From the NCBI RefSeq assembly GCF_028657195.3, contig NZ_JANCPR020000007.1:186001-250000 (forward strand): a stretch of DNA of 64,000 bases, written 5' to 3'. The notes under the pieces are model-generated. The model saw only the letters and a program-made list of their open reading frames with translations, ran no database searches and had not been told where the DNA came from. The DNA comes from Streptomyces iconiensis (GTDB taxonomy: Bacteria > Actinomycetota > Actinomycetes > Streptomycetales > Streptomycetaceae). This document shows positions 1 through 7,469 of this stretch, in pieces. The position numbers and the translations under genes are program-made. Numbering within the stretch: the first letter of the stretch is position 1; every line of letters begins with the position of its first letter.

Positions 1-504
1 TGTCTTGGCGATGCGGTCCTTCATGTCCGCGCCGCCCTTGGAGTAGTACACGGCGCGCGCTTCCCGGGGTATGGCGGTGCTCATCAGGCCGCTGCCCAAC
101 CCGTACAGGGCACCGACGTAGATGCCCTTGGTCTTGTTGAACCGTGCGGCGGTGTCGAGCTTGCCCTGGTCGGCCCAGGTGGGCAGTTGGCGTGCCGTGT
201 CCATGAACTCCCGCAGGTCGGCGGGGAGTCCGTCGGGCAGGGGCTGGTCGTTACGGGTCCAGGTGCGCAGGAGCTGGTTGACCTTGGGTACGTCGCCGCG
301 TTCGATCACATCGGAGACGATCCGGTCGATCTCCTCGTCCCACACCGAGTGGGGGTCGCTGCCCGCTCCCGAACCGGCCACCGAGCCGCTGGCCGCCCAG
401 GACCAGGCGCTTCCCGCGCGGGCCGGTGAGGCGGCGCCGAGCACGCCGAGTGCTCCCAGCGTTCCGCCGGCGAGCAGCATCTTGCGTCTGCTGAGTTCGT
501 CCAT
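1..504 (-). CDS. lcp: Latex clearing protein (rubber oxygenase), copy A, 3' part beyond the window
   Basis: This is the first 168 residues of a second Lcp-type rubber oxygenase, a secreted haem enzyme that oxidatively cleaves poly(cis-1,4-isoprene). A Tat signal (SRRKMLLAGG, then ASPARA) occupies residues 1-30. Residues known to be essential in the Streptomyces K30 enzyme are present at the same numbers: Glu148, Arg164, Lys167 and Thr168. By hand alignment about 139 of the 168 residues match copy B just upstream, and the first 46 are identical, so this is a tandem duplication. The start has the same GGAGG-type site as copy B. It lies 63 bp after copy B on the same strand and is probably cotranscribed. 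The haem ligand region is outside the window, so integrity cannot be judged. Confidence 0.85.
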   Translation of the reverse strand, partial: MDELSRRKMLLAGGTLGALGVLGAASPARAGSAWSWAASGSVAGSGAGSDPHSVWDEEIDRIVSDVIERGDVPKVNQLLRTWTRNDQPLPDGLPADLREFMDTARQLPTWADQGKLDTAARFNKTKGIYVGALYGLGSGLMSTAIPREARAVYYSKGGADMKDRIAKT

Positions 505-567
505 GCCTGAACTCCTCCTTGCGTTCTGCCGAGGGGAACCGAAATGCGCAGGGGAGTGGTTCCCGGG

Positions 568-1797
568 TCAGCCGGGACGGTTGGTGTCGGGGATCTCGAT
601 ATGGACCTCGCGCCCCTTGGACAGGTAGAACAAGATGTACTGCCGCGCCGCTTCGTCGATCGTCCAGGCGATCTGCGGGACCAGCGGCAGCTTGATCAGT
701 CCCTCGCGGAAGGCCACCAGCTTCGGCCATACGGTCTTGATCGTCGCGTCCCAGAACGGGGCCCGCGGGATGCCGTCCCAGTCGGCGACCTGGTTGCCCA
801 CCAGGTAGCGCGCGAGCGCGTTGACCAGGGGCCGGTCGAGGCCGCCCGGGCTGGTCTGCTCGGCGAGCTGGCGCAGCAGGATGTCGGTCAGTTCGACGCC
901 CTCGGGTGTGGGGCCGAGCACCGGGTCGAGGAGCTGTTCGGACTGGGCGTCGGCCGCGTCCCAGGTGGCGGGAACGTACTCGTCCCTGATGCCGAGCAGG
1001 TGCGCGGTCACCTGCCATATGTGCAGGTAGGCGGCGGAGTCGGCGGAGCTGATGGGGACGTCCCAATCGCGCATCCTGCGCATGGCGAAGGTGGGCAGCG
1101 TGTGCCAGGTGACCAGCATGTCCGCCAGGCTGATGGGGATCTTCTGGCCGCCGCTGGTCCCTGACCAGCCCGGCGATTTCGGCAGCAGATGTCGTACGGC
1201 CGCGTGCACGAGCCGGGTCTTCACGGCCTCCACCACGATGCTTCCGCCGGGCTGATACGCGTTCAGGGCGCCGACGGCGAAGCCCAGTTTGCTCGTCTTG
1301 GCGACACGGTCCTCCATGTCGGCCCCGCCCTTGGAGTAGTACACCGCACGCGCCTCTCGGGGGATGGCGGTGCTCAGCATGCCGCCGCCGATTCCGTTGA
1401 GCACGTTGAGGTAGAAGCCCCTGGTCTCGTTGAACCGTGCGGCTCTGTCGAGCTTGTCCCGGTCGGCCCAGGTGGGCAGGTGGCGTGCCGTGTCCATGAA
1501 CTCCCGCAGGTCGGTGGGGAGTTCGCCGGGCAAGGGCTGGTCGTTGCGGGTCCAGGTGCGCAGGAGCTTGTTGACCTTGGGTACGTCGCCGCGTTCGATC
1601 ACGGTCGCCAACAGCTGATCGGCTTCCTCGTCCCACACCCAGTGGGGGTCGCTGCCCGTTCCCGAGCCGGCCACCGAGCCGCTGGCCGCCCAGGACCAGG
1701 CGCTTCCCGCGCGGGCCGGTGAGGCGGCGCCGAGCACGCCGAGTGCTCCCAGCGTTCCGCCCGCGAGCAGCATCTTGCGTCTGCTGAGTTCGTCCAT
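568..1797 (-). CDS. lcp: Latex clearing protein (rubber oxygenase), copy B
   Basis: A complete 409-residue Lcp-family (DUF2236) b-type haem dioxygenase, exported by Tat (SRRKML motif, cleavage expected after about residue 30). It cleaves natural rubber endolytically to oligo-isoprenoids with aldehyde and ketone ends. The length and spacing match the Streptomyces K30 enzyme so closely that key residues fall at the same positions: Glu148, Arg164, Lys167, Thr168 and the proximal haem ligand His198 (in LVHAAVRHLLP). The conserved WHTLPTF and LHIWQV stretches follow. A strong GGAGG site precedes the ATG. It is the first gene of a leftward unit with copy A and is divergent from a TetR gene. The family call is firm; rubber as substrate follows from the family. 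Confidence 0.93.
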   Translation of the reverse strand: MDELSRRKMLLAGGTLGALGVLGAASPARAGSAWSWAASGSVAGSGTGSDPHWVWDEEADQLLATVIERGDVPKVNKLLRTWTRNDQPLPGELPTDLREFMDTARHLPTWADRDKLDRAARFNETRGFYLNVLNGIGGGMLSTAIPREARAVYYSKGGADMEDRVAKTSKLGFAVGALNAYQPGGSIVVEAVKTRLVHAAVRHLLPKSPGWSGTSGGQKIPISLADMLVTWHTLPTFAMRRMRDWDVPISSADSAAYLHIWQVTAHLLGIRDEYVPATWDAADAQSEQLLDPVLGPTPEGVELTDILLRQLAEQTSPGGLDRPLVNALARYLVGNQVADWDGIPRAPFWDATIKTVWPKLVAFREGLIKLPLVPQIAWTIDEAARQYILFYLSKGREVHIEIPDTNRPG

Positions 1798-1843
1798 TGC
1801 CCTGAACTCCTCCTTGAGCCGCCGAAGTCCTGGCTGATACTCT

Positions 1844-1868
1844 GATACAGATCGTGTAACCGTGTATC
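1844..1868. promoter_or_regulatory. Inverted repeat GATACA-N13-TGTATC in lcp/tetR intergenic region
   Basis: A 6-bp inverted repeat with a 13-bp spacer sits 46 bp upstream of the lcp copy B start, where a leftward promoter is expected. It may be an operator half-site pair or part of the promoter. The arms are short, so chance is possible. Confidence 0.35.
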
Positions 1869-1879
1869 TTCAGCGAAAC

Positions 1880-1898
1880 GCACTCCGGACCGGAGTGC
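1880..1898. promoter_or_regulatory. Perfect 19-bp palindrome, likely TetR operator
   Basis: GCACTCCGG-A-CCGGAGTGC is a perfect palindrome with 9-bp arms, midway between divergent lcp and tetR. Its size and place fit a TetR-family operator controlling both genes. Binding by the adjacent regulator is inferred from position. Confidence 0.65.
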
Positions 1899-1955
1899 AA
1901 GACTCGCGGCTCAACTTCTTTGTAACCGCCGGTAATTCGGGGAGGGTCAGGGTGT

Positions 1956-2699
1956 ATGGGCCTGCTTTTCCCGGAATGCGCGCCAAGAAAGGCGACCGTG
2001 GAACCTGTGTTTTCCTTCCCTGCCACGCCCCCTGGCTCGGACTCCGTCCTGGAGCGTGCGTACGCGGAGGCCGCCGAGGCCGCCGAGACGACCGAGCGTG
2101 CCGACGACAGCGACGAGATCACCACGCGCGTGCTCGATGCCGCCTTCGAGCAGTTCTGCCGCATGGGCATGCGCCGCTCCACCATGGAGGACGTCGCCCG
2201 CAGGGCGGGCGTCTCCCGGATCACGGTCTACCGCAGGTTCACGTCCAAGGACGCGCTGGTCGAGCAGGTCGTCCAGCGTGAATTCCGGCGCTACTTCGAC
2301 CAGTTCAGCGTCGACGTCCAGAGCGCTGAGACCGTCGCGGACCGCGTGGTGCTGGGCTTCGTCAGCTCGCTGCGGGTCATTCGCGGCAATCCCCTCATCG
2401 GTGGCCTGATGGCAGCCGAACCCGACGCCGTCGTACCGTCCATGACCGGCGACGAGGGCCGCACCCTGGCCGTCGTACGGCAGTTCGTCGCGGGCAGGCT
2501 GCGCCGCGAGCAGCAGGCGGGCAACGTCGCGCGCGACGTGGACGTGGAGGTCGTGGCCGAGATGATGGTCCGGATCTCCGCCTCCTTCCTGGTCATCCCC
2601 AGCCAGGTCATCGACATCGACGACGAGGAGCAGGTGCGCGAGGTGGCCCGGCGCTTCCTCGTCCCGATGCTGGAGCCGCCGCGCCCTGCCCGCCCATAG
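1956..2699 (+). CDS. TetR-family regulator of the lcp genes (LcpR-like)
   Basis: A 247-residue TetR-type repressor, divergent from the tandem lcp genes. The helix-turn-helix lies at about residues 55-100 (STMEDVARRAGVSRITVYRRFTSKDALV), followed by a helical ligand-binding domain. About 45 residues of acidic, Ala/Glu-rich sequence precede the DNA-binding domain, longer than usual; a shorter protein from a later start is possible, but GGAGGG nine bases before this ATG supports it. Regulators of this family next to lcp in other rubber degraders (LcpR) repress lcp. The role here is inferred from divergence and from the 19-bp palindrome between the genes. Confidence 0.85.
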   Translation: MGLLFPECAPRKATVEPVFSFPATPPGSDSVLERAYAEAAEAAETTERADDSDEITTRVLDAAFEQFCRMGMRRSTMEDVARRAGVSRITVYRRFTSKDALVEQVVQREFRRYFDQFSVDVQSAETVADRVVLGFVSSLRVIRGNPLIGGLMAAEPDAVVPSMTGDEGRTLAVVRQFVAGRLRREQQAGNVARDVDVEVVAEMMVRISASFLVIPSQVIDIDDEEQVREVARRFLVPMLEPPRPARP

Positions 2700-2808
2700 C
2701 GCCCTCCTTCGCGGGCCGTCACGGCAGCAGGTTGATGTGCCGCCGGACGCGTCGTGCGGGGCGACCGGAAGAGCGTGACCCACACCGTTTCAAGGAGGGA
2801 CGCACACC

Positions 2809-3951
2809 ATGCCCCGAGTGCTGACGGACGAGCGCCGCGACCTGGTGAAGGCGGTGGGCGACTTCTGCCGCCGCGAGTGCGGCACGAAGGAGCAGCGGGA
2901 CCAACTGACCGCGGACGGCAGGGAACCGCACAACCAGAAGCTCTACGAGAAGATGGCGGCGCTGGGCTGGCTGGGCATCGTCGTCCCCGAGCAGTACGGC
3001 GGTGCGGGGCTGGGCATGGCGGAGCTGTGCCTCTTCCTGGAGGAGACCGCCTACGGGCTCGCTCCGGTCAGCGGATTCGCCACGACGGTCATCGCCGCCG
3101 CCGCTTACGAGAAGTTCGGCACCGAGAGCCAGCGGCGCCTCGTACTCGAAGGTGTGGTCAACGGGCGGGTCGAGGCGGTCTCGATGTCGGAGCCGGGCGC
3201 CGGCTCCGACGTGGCGGCGCTCACCTGCCGCGCGGAGCGTACCGCCGGCGGCTATGTGGTCAACGGGCAGAAGACGTGGTGCTCCAACGCGCACTTCGCC
3301 GACCACATCCTGCTCATCGCGCGTACGTCACGGGAGGAGACCAGACACCGGGGGCTGACCCAGTTCATGGTGCCCACCGAAGCGGAGGGCCTGGTGATCA
3401 GGGGGATCGACACGATGGGCGGCCGGGAGGTCAACGACCTGTACTTCACCGACTGTTTCGTCCCCGACGCCGCGGTCGTCGGCACGCCGGGCCAGGCGTG
3501 GAAGCAGCTGATGGTCGGGCTGAACCTGGAGCGGATGATCCTGGCCGCGCTGATGCTGGGCACCGCCAGGCGTGCCTTCGACGACACGGTCGCGTATGTG
3601 CGGCAGCGCGAGCAGTTCGGCCGTCCGATCGGCTCGTTCCAGGCGCTCAAGCACCGCATCGCGGACATGGCCACCGAACTTGAGTGCGCCAGGCTGCTGG
3701 TGGACGACGTCGCGTCCGCGATCGACGCGGAGCCCGGACGCGTCTTCGCCCGTGAGGCGTCCATGGCCAAGCTCAAGTGCACCGAACTGGCCAAGCATGT
3801 GGCGCTGGAAGGCATGCAGATGCTGGGCGGCTACGGCTACGCGACGGAGTACGGCATGGAGGCGCTGCTGCGTTCGACCGTTGTCTCCACGGTGTACGGA
3901 GGGACGAGCGAGATCCAGCGCGACATCATCGGCACGTCGTACGGGCTGTAG
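2809..3951 (+). CDS. Acyl-CoA dehydrogenase, isovaleryl-CoA-dehydrogenase-like active site
   Basis: A 380-residue FAD-dependent acyl-CoA dehydrogenase that introduces the alpha,beta double bond in acyl-CoA oxidation. FAD and substrate signatures are MSEPGAGSD (126-134) and the C-terminal GGTSEIQRDIIGTSYGL. The position that holds the catalytic Glu in medium-chain enzymes is Gly (VYGGTSEIQ). A Glu at 241 (LNLERMIL) lies where isovaleryl-CoA dehydrogenase has its catalytic base, which suggests branched substrates. AGGAGG precedes the ATG. It follows the TetR gene by 109 bp on the same strand. In this context it could oxidise methyl-branched acyl-CoAs derived from rubber cleavage, which is inference; the enzyme class is clear. 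Confidence 0.88.
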   Translation: MPRVLTDERRDLVKAVGDFCRRECGTKEQRDQLTADGREPHNQKLYEKMAALGWLGIVVPEQYGGAGLGMAELCLFLEETAYGLAPVSGFATTVIAAAAYEKFGTESQRRLVLEGVVNGRVEAVSMSEPGAGSDVAALTCRAERTAGGYVVNGQKTWCSNAHFADHILLIARTSREETRHRGLTQFMVPTEAEGLVIRGIDTMGGREVNDLYFTDCFVPDAAVVGTPGQAWKQLMVGLNLERMILAALMLGTARRAFDDTVAYVRQREQFGRPIGSFQALKHRIADMATELECARLLVDDVASAIDAEPGRVFAREASMAKLKCTELAKHVALEGMQMLGGYGYATEYGMEALLRSTVVSTVYGGTSEIQRDIIGTSYGL

Positions 3952-4042
3952 GCGCGCGCCGCCGGCAGCTCTGCTTCGGGGGGTTCGGAACCGGGCCGCC
4001 CGGGACCGCCACCCGCCCTGGACCGCCACCCGCCCCGAGCCG

Positions 4043-4073
4043 GTGAGCGGCCCGGCAATCCCGGGCCGCTCAC
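4043..4073. terminator. Hairpin between convergent genes
   Basis: GTGAGCGGCCCGG and its exact complement (13-bp arms, 5-base loop) lie between the convergent acyl-CoA dehydrogenase and gamma-glutamyltransferase-like genes. It probably terminates both. No clear T tract follows, as is common in actinomycetes. The rest of 3952-4156 is GC-rich with a repeated GGACCGCCACCCGCC and no gene. Confidence 0.65.
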
Positions 4074-4156
4074 AGACAACAGGGGACAGGGCCCCAGGAC
4101 CACAGGGCACACAGGGACGGAGTACGAGGTGCGGAGAGGCCGGGGCGCCGGAGAGG

Positions 4157-5770
4157 TCAGGGTGCCTCCGCCGCTCCCACCCTTCGGGGATCGGCGCACG
4201 CGTGGGCCGTACCGGTGGCGGGGTCGAGGGTGATGCCCTCGAAGTTGCCGGTCAGCGCGTTCCAGGGGTTGATGACCCTGGTCCACAGGCGTTCCCGTTC
4301 CGCCCAGCCCCGCACCTCGCGCAGTACCTCGCGCGGGAACCCGGACTCCAGCAGGTTGCCCGGCTGCCAGCCCCGTTCGGGTGTGTGCGGGCGGGCACCG
4401 AAGCGGGGCGCGCGTACGGACTCCTCGATGCTCATGCCGAAGTCGACCAGGTTCACCAGGTTCTGGAGGATGTTGGCCACCAGGGAGACCGAGGGCGAGC
4501 CGGACACGATGACGGGTTTGCCGTCCCGCAGCACGAGGTTGGGCGCCAGGTAGACGGAGGCGCGCTCACCCGCTCCCGGCATCACGCGCTGGAAGAAGGA
4601 GCCGCCGCCGGAGAGCTGGAACCCCTCGCAGAAGAGCCCGTTGACGAACCCGGAGGCCATGTGCGAGTGGGTCAGGGAGGCCACGTCGCCCGCGGCGTCC
4701 ACGACGGAGACATGGATGGTGCCCGGTGAGGGCGGCGCGGCGCCGGGCGGCGGGGCCGTCTCCAGCAGTGCCATCCGGGTCCTGGCGTGGTCCTTGGAGA
4801 GCAGCACCTCCAGCCGCTCCCGGTCCTCGGACAGATCGCGCCGCAGCGGGGGCGCGTAATAGGCGGTGTTGTGTGCCTGGATGAGCAGCCGCAGCGTCTC
4901 CGGCGAGACGCTGGACGGCCCCAGCCGTGCCAGGTCCACCGTCTCCAGCATGTTCAGCGCGCCGATCAGCTGGACGCCGCCGTCGTCGGGCGGCGGGGAC
5001 GCGACGATCCGGGTGTCACGGTAGGTGCCGCTCACCGGTTCCTGCACGCGGACCTCGTACTCCTCGAAGTCCCGCTCGGTGACGACCCCGCCGTCGCAGC
5101 GCACGGTCTCGGTGAAGGCGCGCGCGAAGTCCCCGAGGTAGTAGTCCATGCCCTCGTCGCGCAGCCGCTGGAGCGTACGCGCCGCGCGCACCTGCCGGAT
5201 CGTCTGGCCCGGTACGGCGAGGTGGCCCTCGGCGAAGAACACCTCGCGCATCTGCGCGGAGGCCCCCAGGTTGGCCTGCTCGCCGTAGGCCGTGCCGTAC
5301 AGGAACGGGTTGACCTCGAACCCGTCGGTGGCCGCTGCGATCGCCGGTGCCAGCAGACGGTCGGCGCCCCGGGTGCCGAAGCGGCGCCTGGCCTCGTCGA
5401 AGGCCGGCCACCAGCCGGGCACGGGCACACCGCGTCCGCGCGTCAGATCGGCCCCGGTGAAGTCGGGGAGCGGCGCGAGCGGGGCGTTGACGTTTCCGTT
5501 GAGGTAGGTGGCGGTGCCCGTGCGTGCGTCCCGGTGCAGCAGGCTGAGCCCGCCCGTCAGCGAGGTCATGTGCGGTTCGACGACGAGCTGGGTCGCCGCG
5601 GCGGCGAGCGCGGCGTCGGCGGCGTTGCCGCCTTCGCGCAGCACGTCGCGCGCCGCGCGGGTGGCCAGCGGATGCGAGGTGACGACCATGCCGCTTTCCC
5701 CCGTGACGGGGGGCTTGGGGCCGTAGCGAGCGGGTGCGACGGGATCGCGCCCGGTGGACGGTGCGCTCAT
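4157..5770 (-). CDS. Gamma-glutamyltransferase-like Ntn hydrolase, cytoplasmic type
   Basis: A 537-residue member of the gamma-glutamyltransferase (GGT) family, autoprocessed Ntn hydrolases that cleave gamma-glutamyl or related amide bonds. The predicted self-cleavage and nucleophile residue is Thr351 (PGTIHVSVVD); the small subunit carries SGGGSFF and SGSPS. There is no signal peptide, unlike classical periplasmic GGT, so it should act in the cytosol. The Arg of the canonical FREMAP motif that holds the substrate alpha-carboxylate is replaced by Asn93 (NGNVNAP), so ordinary glutathione is a doubtful substrate. The start overlaps the transporter stop (ATGA). As last gene of the deglycase/kinase/hydantoinase operon it may act on a gamma-glutamyl or acyl conjugate; the substrate is unknown. 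Confidence 0.85.
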   Translation of the reverse strand: MSAPSTGRDPVAPARYGPKPPVTGESGMVVTSHPLATRAARDVLREGGNAADAALAAAATQLVVEPHMTSLTGGLSLLHRDARTGTATYLNGNVNAPLAPLPDFTGADLTRGRGVPVPGWWPAFDEARRRFGTRGADRLLAPAIAAATDGFEVNPFLYGTAYGEQANLGASAQMREVFFAEGHLAVPGQTIRQVRAARTLQRLRDEGMDYYLGDFARAFTETVRCDGGVVTERDFEEYEVRVQEPVSGTYRDTRIVASPPPDDGGVQLIGALNMLETVDLARLGPSSVSPETLRLLIQAHNTAYYAPPLRRDLSEDRERLEVLLSKDHARTRMALLETAPPPGAAPPSPGTIHVSVVDAAGDVASLTHSHMASGFVNGLFCEGFQLSGGGSFFQRVMPGAGERASVYLAPNLVLRDGKPVIVSGSPSVSLVANILQNLVNLVDFGMSIEESVRAPRFGARPHTPERGWQPGNLLESGFPREVLREVRGWAERERLWTRVINPWNALTGNFEGITLDPATGTAHACADPRRVGAAEAP

Positions 5771-7278
5771 GGCTGTGAGTCCTCCTTGGACAGGTCGGGC
5801 CGGGACGCCGGCGGTTCCGCTGCCGTGGTCCCGGAGGCGCGCGGTCCCGGCACGGCACCCGCCGGTTCGGCGGGCTCGCGGTCGGTGCCGGTTTCCGGGG
5901 GTTCGCGGTCCGCTCCGGCTCCGGCGGGTGCGCGGAGAGCGTCGATGGACTTCGGCAGGGCGAAGGCGGCGACCAGCGCGGAGCCCAGGCAGATGGCGGC
6001 CATGTACCAGCCGAAGGAGACCTCGGTACCGGTGGCGGACACCAGCCAGGAGGCCAGCAGCGGTGCGGTGCCGCCCAGCAGCGTGGTGCCCAGGTTGTAG
6101 TTGAGCGCCGCGGCCGTGCCCCGCACATGCGCGGGGAAGCTCATCACGTAGGCGGTGGTCAGCGGGCCGCCGATGATGTTGTTGAGGACGGTGAAGATGA
6201 CGACGGCGATGAACGCGAGGAGGAAGGAGCCCGACTCGATGGCGACGAACGTCGGCACCGTGAACAGCACGAAGACGCTGTAGCCGAACACCAGCAGCCG
6301 TTTCCCGCCGTACTTGTCGGCTATCCAGCCGCCCCAGATCGCGGCGGGCGCACCGACGATGTACGTGAGGATGGCCGCCAGCAGCGCCTGGTCCTCACCG
6401 AAGCCGTTCTGCACCAGCGCGGTGACGAAATAGCTCTGGATCATGAAGGAGCCGACGCGCTGTCCCGCGCCGAGGCCGATGGCGCGGAGCATGTCCCGCC
6501 AGTGGCAGCGCACGGCCTCACGGAACGGTGTCTGCTCGACCGAGTTGTTCCGCGCCTCCTCCAGCACCCGCTTGTACTCGGGTGCCTCCGTGGTGTGCCG
6601 CCGGATGTAGAGCGTGACCAGGGAGAGGGGAGCGGCGAGCAGGAACAGCAGCCGCCAGCCCCAGGAGTTGAAGGCGTCGGCGGGCAGCGTGACGATCAGG
6701 ACGTACGCGATGACGGAGGCGATCAGCGGCCCGAGCGAGGTGGAGCCGACGGCCCAGCCCGAGAGGTAGTTGCGCCGGTTGCGGGGGCCGTGCTCCAGCA
6801 GGAAGTTGGTGGCGACGGTGTACTCGGCGCTCGCGCCGAGCCCCTGCACCAGCCGGCAGAACGCGAGCAGCACGGGCGCCGCGATACCGATCGCTGAGTA
6901 GGCCGGCAGTACGCCGATCGCGACCGTGCCGACCGACATCATGACGATGGTCAGGGTGAGGACGTACTTGTGGCCCTTCACATCGGCCAGCCGTCCCATG
7001 AGCGTGCCGCCGATGGGGCGGATCGCGTAGGAGAGGATCAGTCCCAGATACGTCGAGATCAGCGCGACCGTGGGGTCACCGCCGGGGAAGAACGTCCGGG
7101 ACATGACGACGGCGAGGATGCCGTAGAGGGCGTTGTCGTACCACTCCACGGCGTTGCCGAGCATCGCTGCCCAGAGCACTCGGCGCCAGGGGGCGCCGGT
7201 TGTCTGCTCGGCGCGCGGATGCTCGGGCGTCGGATCGGCCAGGGAGGAAGTGGCAGGTGGTGCGGGGGTGCTCGGCAT
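5767..7278 (-). CDS. MFS transporter of the metabolite:H+ symporter (MHS) family
   Basis: A 503-residue, 12-helix major facilitator of the MHS group (relatives include ProP, KgtP and shikimate permease). The hallmark GNAVEWYDNALYG begins helix 1, and the loop 2-3 signature GRLADVKGHKYVL follows. These carriers import small organic acids, betaines or amino acid derivatives with protons. The C-terminal tail of about 60 residues is Pro/Glu/Ala-rich. GGAGGTG precedes the chosen ATG; upstream in-frame sequence is low complexity. It overlaps the GGT-like gene by ATGA. Context suggests uptake of the compound processed by the operon. Confidence 0.88.
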   Translation of the reverse strand: MPSTPAPPATSSLADPTPEHPRAEQTTGAPWRRVLWAAMLGNAVEWYDNALYGILAVVMSRTFFPGGDPTVALISTYLGLILSYAIRPIGGTLMGRLADVKGHKYVLTLTIVMMSVGTVAIGVLPAYSAIGIAAPVLLAFCRLVQGLGASAEYTVATNFLLEHGPRNRRNYLSGWAVGSTSLGPLIASVIAYVLIVTLPADAFNSWGWRLLFLLAAPLSLVTLYIRRHTTEAPEYKRVLEEARNNSVEQTPFREAVRCHWRDMLRAIGLGAGQRVGSFMIQSYFVTALVQNGFGEDQALLAAILTYIVGAPAAIWGGWIADKYGGKRLLVFGYSVFVLFTVPTFVAIESGSFLLAFIAVVIFTVLNNIIGGPLTTAYVMSFPAHVRGTAAALNYNLGTTLLGGTAPLLASWLVSATGTEVSFGWYMAAICLGSALVAAFALPKSIDALRAPAGAGADREPPETGTDREPAEPAGAVPGPRASGTTAAEPPASRPDLSKEDSQP

Positions 7279-7389
7279 TGAGACACCTCCTTGCTGTGTC
7301 CAAGGGCGGCTCGGGGCGGCCCGGGGCGGGTGTGCCCGGGAGGGGAACGGATCGTCGTCTCCGGCGCGGGGACCCTCGTCTCCCGCGCC

Positions 7390-7461
7390 GGAGGAAGCGG
7401 GTGCTGCGGACCCGGAGGAAGCGCGGTGCCGCGGCTCCGGGGGAGCGCGGTGCCGCGGACC
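7390..7461. repeat. Three imperfect 23-25-bp direct repeats in an operon gap
   Basis: Units starting at 7390, 7414 and 7439 share GGAGGAAGCGCGGTGCCGCGG-like sequence. They lie in the 191-bp gap between the HyuB-like and transporter genes, the only long gap in the operon. No gene is seen there. Confidence 0.6.
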
Positions 7462-7469
7462 GGGGGGTG

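Noticed and set aside
7279..7469. A transporter start further upstream in the long open frame
   Set aside because: The upstream part is repeat-derived Pro/Arg-rich sequence; the ATG at 7278 has GGAGGTG and is followed directly by a normal MHS N-terminus.
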